Shown here: positions 6,419 through 7,480 of the stretch, in pieces
How the letters are laid out: each line of letters starts with the position of its first letter
Position numbering within the stretch: position 1 is the first letter of the stretch
From: a bacterium
GTDB lineage: Bacteria; CG2-30-53-67; CG2-30-70-394
Assembly (NCBI GenBank): GCA_024278555.1
Contig: JAJRSX010000178.1
Location: forward strand, 1 to 7,480
Length of the DNA stretch: 7,480 nt
Reading direction: 5' to 3'
Made by a program: the position numbers and the translations under genes
The notes under the pieces: model-generated
Told to the model about the DNA's origin: nothing
Seen by the model: the letters and a program-made list of their open reading frames with translations, nothing else
Databases searched by the model: none

Positions 6419-6590
6419 AGAGGGTCAGCACAAATAGCCCTGAACTCTCCACCATCCATCACACCGCAGGAATCGGATTTCTCGCGAATCATTCCCGCTG
6501 ATCATCGAAGAGTCTGTCAGCGCGGACCTCGAACGGGAGCTGCCGGGCGGGTGACGATCTTCACCCGCCAAATCCGGTAAGCTCTCGCCC
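6419..6590. other. Intergenic region between amtB and methyltransferase
   Basis: There is no gene here. The only strong structure is the hairpin at 6547-6568 described separately. No clear -35/-10 pair precedes the methyltransferase. Confidence 0.5.
6547..6568. promoter_or_regulatory. 8-bp hairpin upstream of the methyltransferase
   Basis: GCGGGTGA (6547-6554) and TCACCCGC (6561-6568) are perfectly complementary around a 6-nt loop. The right arm ends 22 nt before the methyltransferase ATG. No T-tract follows, so it is not a standard intrinsic terminator. It could end amtB transcription with Rho, act as an operator, or fold in the leader. Confidence 0.4.
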
Positions 6591-7241
6591 ATGGACCCCC
6601 TCCCCGCCACGATCGATGAGTCCTCGCGCCTGTTGGCGGCGAAGTACCAGGTGACCGCCTGGTTCTACGACCTCCTCGACGCGCCGTGGGAGCGGCTCTA
6701 CCGGCGGTGGCGTCCGAAGCTCCTCGGTGATCTGCACGGCGACGTCCTCGAGGCGGGGGTGGGCACCGGCCGCAACCTCCCCCACTACCCGCCCACCGCG
6801 CGGGTCACCGCCATCGACCTGTGCACCGCCATGCTCCGCCGCGCCCGCCGCCGCGCCGCCCAGGCCCACTGCCCGGTGGAGCTCCGCCAAGAGGACGCCA
6901 TCCGCATGGCCACCATCGACGACGCGAGCCAGGACTGGATCGTCGCCACCTTCCTCTGCTGCGTCATGCCCGACCACCTCCAGCCCGCCTCCCTCACCCA
7001 GTTCCAGCGGGTCCTGCGCCCGGGCGGCCGCTTCCGCCTCCTGGAGATCCTCTACTCCCGCCAGCCCCACATCCGCCGCCGCCAGCAACGGCTCGCCCGC
7101 TTCGTCGAGCGGGTCTACGGCGCCCGCTTCGACCGCTCCACCCTCCAGTATGTGGAGGAGGCGCCGGGGCTGGCGATCCGCCGCACCACCTACCTGAAGG
7201 ACGACACCTACCTCCTCATCGAGGGGGAGCGGGTGGGATAG
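6591..7241 (+). CDS. Class I SAM-dependent methyltransferase (PmtA/UbiE-like)
   Basis: The product is a 216-residue soluble enzyme that transfers a methyl group from S-adenosylmethionine. The Rossmann core shows motif I VLEAGVGTGRNLPHYP (about 52-67, glycines 56, 58, 60) and the acidic D76 in VTAIDLCTAML that binds the SAM ribose. These are followed by the motif IV-like DWIVATFLCCVMPD and then LRPGGRFRLLEIL. The N-terminal YQVTAWFYDLLDAPWERLYRRW and GVGTGRNLPHYP resemble phosphatidylethanolamine N-methyltransferases (PmtA) and UbiE-like enzymes. The substrate could therefore be a lipid or a quinone precursor, but the sequence does not settle this. ATG 6591 starts just before the conserved region; the Shine-Dalgarno is weak. 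The protein is Arg-rich after the core (RRRQQRLARFVERVYGARF), which could help it bind membranes. It lies downstream of amtB on the same strand, with no obvious functional link. Confidence 0.88.
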   Translation: MDPLPATIDESSRLLAAKYQVTAWFYDLLDAPWERLYRRWRPKLLGDLHGDVLEAGVGTGRNLPHYPPTARVTAIDLCTAMLRRARRRAAQAHCPVELRQEDAIRMATIDDASQDWIVATFLCCVMPDHLQPASLTQFQRVLRPGGRFRLLEILYSRQPHIRRRQQRLARFVERVYGARFDRSTLQYVEEAPGLAIRRTTYLKDDTYLLIEGERVG

Positions 7242-7263
7242 GGGCGTCGCGACGCGCCGCCCC
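7241..7263 (+). terminator. Possible stop hairpin after the methyltransferase
   Basis: GGGGCG (7241-7246) pairs with CGCCCC (7258-7263), and the loop contains the self-complementary CGCG. It begins at the last base of the stop codon. There is no U-tract, so a Rho-independent function is doubtful. Confidence 0.25.
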
Positions 7264-7364
7264 GGCGATGGGGGGTGGGGAATGATGGGAGGACAGCCTT
7301 TCGGGCTGATGAGATGGAGAGGGAGGCCATTACGGAATGATCTGCTGGCCGCGACGGCGGCCAA
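7264..7364. other. Short non-coding stretch with two hairpins before the poly-C end
   Basis: No gene is visible. CAGCC (7294-7298) pairs with GGCTG (7304-7308) around TTTCG. Further on, TGGCCGC (7346-7352) pairs with GCGGCCA (7357-7363) around GACG, a 7-bp perfect stem immediately before the poly-C run. Because the stretch borders an artefactual end, its sequence may be less reliable than the rest. Confidence 0.4.

Positions 7365-7480
<116 letters not shown>

Noticed and set aside
7305-7336. CTGATGA followed by a short stem and GGAA, reminiscent of a hammerhead ribozyme core.
   Set aside because: The core would need CGAA directly after stem II, but an extra G is present, stem II has only about four pairs, and no cleavage-site stem is found.

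Overview
The window is about 7.5 kb of very GC-rich DNA whose genes strongly prefer G or C at third codon positions. It suggests a Gram-negative bacterium. Two products look like envelope proteins (an outer-membrane beta-barrel and a periplasmic LolA-like carrier), and there is a sigma-54-type response regulator. A proteobacterium or a related deep-branching phylum fits, but the sequence does not decide the lineage. The right edge is almost certainly a contig end: the last ~115 bases are nearly pure C and look like a sequencing or assembly artefact.

Layout, left to right. (1) 1-1044, minus: an NtrC-type response regulator whose C-terminal end runs off the left edge. (2) 1316-4705, minus: four genes on one strand. 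In transcription order these are a membrane-anchored zinc-ribbon protein, a Bcp/PrxQ peroxiredoxin (3-nt gap, start probably coupled), a LolA-like periplasmic protein (101-nt gap) and a DUF1302-type outer-membrane barrel (28-nt gap, strong Shine-Dalgarno). The last two form a recognisable pair. (3) 4706-5200: a 495-bp divergent intergenic region holding candidate promoters for both sides and a cluster of GC-rich hairpins. (4) 5201-6418, plus: an AmtB-type ammonium channel with its pore residues intact and no PII (glnK) gene beside it. (5) 6591-7241, plus: a class I SAM-dependent methyltransferase resembling the PmtA/UbiE group. (6) 7242-7480: a short structured stretch, then poly-C.

How they work together. 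The LolA-like/DUF1302 pair points to movement of a lipid or other hydrophobic compound across the envelope; that role is inferred. The peroxiredoxin and zinc-ribbon protein are probably co-expressed. AmtB brings in ammonium and is probably controlled from its own long leader. I see no CRISPR array, prophage, transposon, tRNA or rRNA, and no clearly new multi-gene system. The points most worth a second look are the divergent intergenic structures, the peroxiredoxin's cysteine layout, the barrel protein's acidic linker and the artefactual end.
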